A stretch of DNA of 64,000 bases from Hydractinia symbiolongicarpus (Eukaryota; Cnidaria; Hydrozoa; Anthoathecata; Hydractiniidae): assembly GCF_029227915.1 (NCBI RefSeq), contig NC_079875.1, positions 1,302,001 to 1,366,000 on the forward strand, read 5' to 3'. This document shows positions 63,744-64,000 of this stretch, piece by piece (within the stretch, counting starts at the first letter, position 1; every line of letters starts with the position of its first letter). The notes under the pieces were generated by a model that did not search any database, had not been told where the DNA came from, and saw nothing but the letters and a program-made list of their open reading frames with translations. Both the position numbers and the translations under genes were made by a program.

Positions 63744-64000
63744 TTGGTGAAAATTAATTTAAAAAATCGTTCGGGAAATGAGTTTACTCCCTGGGTACTT
63801 TCTTTGTATACTTTTGACTATACGGGCCGAGTCTGGGATTTACGGGAAGTCGCGGGTTTTCGTTTGCCGGCAATTAAACTTCTTTTATTCAGCGTCTCAT
63901 CAAAAATGAAAACATTTTTAAAAACTACAAGTCTCATGGGCTTTAGTGGTGAAATAATAATTTAAAAAATCGTTCGGGAAATGAGTTTACACCCCGGGTA
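63744..64000 (+). repeat. Return to type A at the right edge
   Basis: The monomer with the GAAAATTAATTTAA tail, GGGAAGTCGCGGG, CCGGCAATTAAAC and ATGGGCTTT is followed by ACCCCGGGTA at the window end. The same order of monomers marks the exit from the B-rich block at 22541. The array clearly continues beyond the window. Confidence 0.75.

Larger units (their letters stand above)
1..64000 (+). repeat. Tandem satellite array, ~203-bp monomer, about 315 copies, filling the whole window
   Basis: The same roughly 203-bp unit recurs head to tail from the first base to the last, always in the same orientation. Spacings between equivalent landmarks are n x 203 or within a few bases of it (812, 1015, 1218, 1421, 1624, 1827, 2639, 4060). 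The one clear exception is an internal partial copy near 21.06 kb. No unique sequence, transposon, tRNA, rRNA or strand switch interrupts it, so every stretch longer than 300 bases here holds only satellite. Such arrays are typical of eukaryotic centromeric, pericentromeric or subtelomeric heterochromatin; which of these applies cannot be read from the sequence. I do not recognise the family. Copy identity is high but uneven, with shared variants grouping monomers into two families and several higher-order repeats. Confidence 0.97.

Noticed and set aside
716-63965. About a hundred open frames of 60-102 codons with similar predicted products, on both strands
   Set aside because: All lie wholly within the satellite, and their products repeat because the DNA repeats. 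The unit is 203 bp (remainder 2 on division by 3), so no frame can continue through successive monomers. The A tail ends in TAA, and the longer B frames exist only because a T to G change removes it. No start context, domain or unique sequence supports a gene.
1-64000. CRISPR array
   Set aside because: There are no short repeats separated by unique spacers. The whole 203-bp unit is conserved, and no cas genes are present.
1-64000. Telomeric or subtelomeric repeat runs, LTRs, SINE or tRNA-derived boxes
   Set aside because: No tandem TTAGG, TTAGGG or TTTAGGG runs, no terminal repeats with target duplications and no convincing pol III A and B boxes were seen. GTTCGGGAAAT only loosely resembles a B box.

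Overview
The whole 64 kb window is one uninterrupted tandem satellite array. The monomer is about 203 bp, so there are roughly 315 copies, all in the same orientation. I found no genes, RNA genes, transposon insertions, unique sequence or strand switches. Every open reading frame of 60-100 codons is a by-product of the repeat. An array this long and homogeneous points to a eukaryotic chromosome, in a centromeric, pericentromeric or subtelomeric block of a long-read assembly. I do not recognise the monomer and cannot name the species. No telomeric hexamer runs and no good CENP-B box were seen.

The reference type A monomer (31908-32110) is 37% GC but holds 12 CpG against about 7 expected from its base counts. 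It has a GC-rich core in which CGGG recurs at about one helical turn. It also has an A/T-rich half with a perfect 9-bp-arm dyad (32042-32063) flanked by two GTCTCAT copies. A second family, type B (reference 55456-55658), differs at diagnostic positions, including one that turns the GC core into a perfect short hairpin.

Layout. Region 1, about 1-22.5 kb: mixed A and B monomers in higher-order repeats (HORs), mainly an 8-mer of 1623 bp with 9-mer (1826 bp) and 10-mer (2029 bp) variants, ending in a B-rich block (20.0-22.5 kb) with a 119-bp partial duplication. Region 2, about 22.5-54.7 kb: only type A was seen, with HOR periods at or near exact multiples of 203 (815/813, 1827, 1421, 1624, 1218 and 1015 bp) and a near-identical tandem duplication of 4060 bp (20 monomers) at 40.4-48.6 kb. 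Region 3, about 54.7-63.7 kb: B-rich again, with 811/812, 608, 1013/1014 and 1419 bp periods and A/B hybrid monomers at its entry and inside it. The last 260 bp return to type A.

The B-bearing flanks around an A-only core with longer and younger duplications look like layered expansion of a satellite array. That reading is inference. There is no gene system to describe; the interest lies in the organisation of the repeat.
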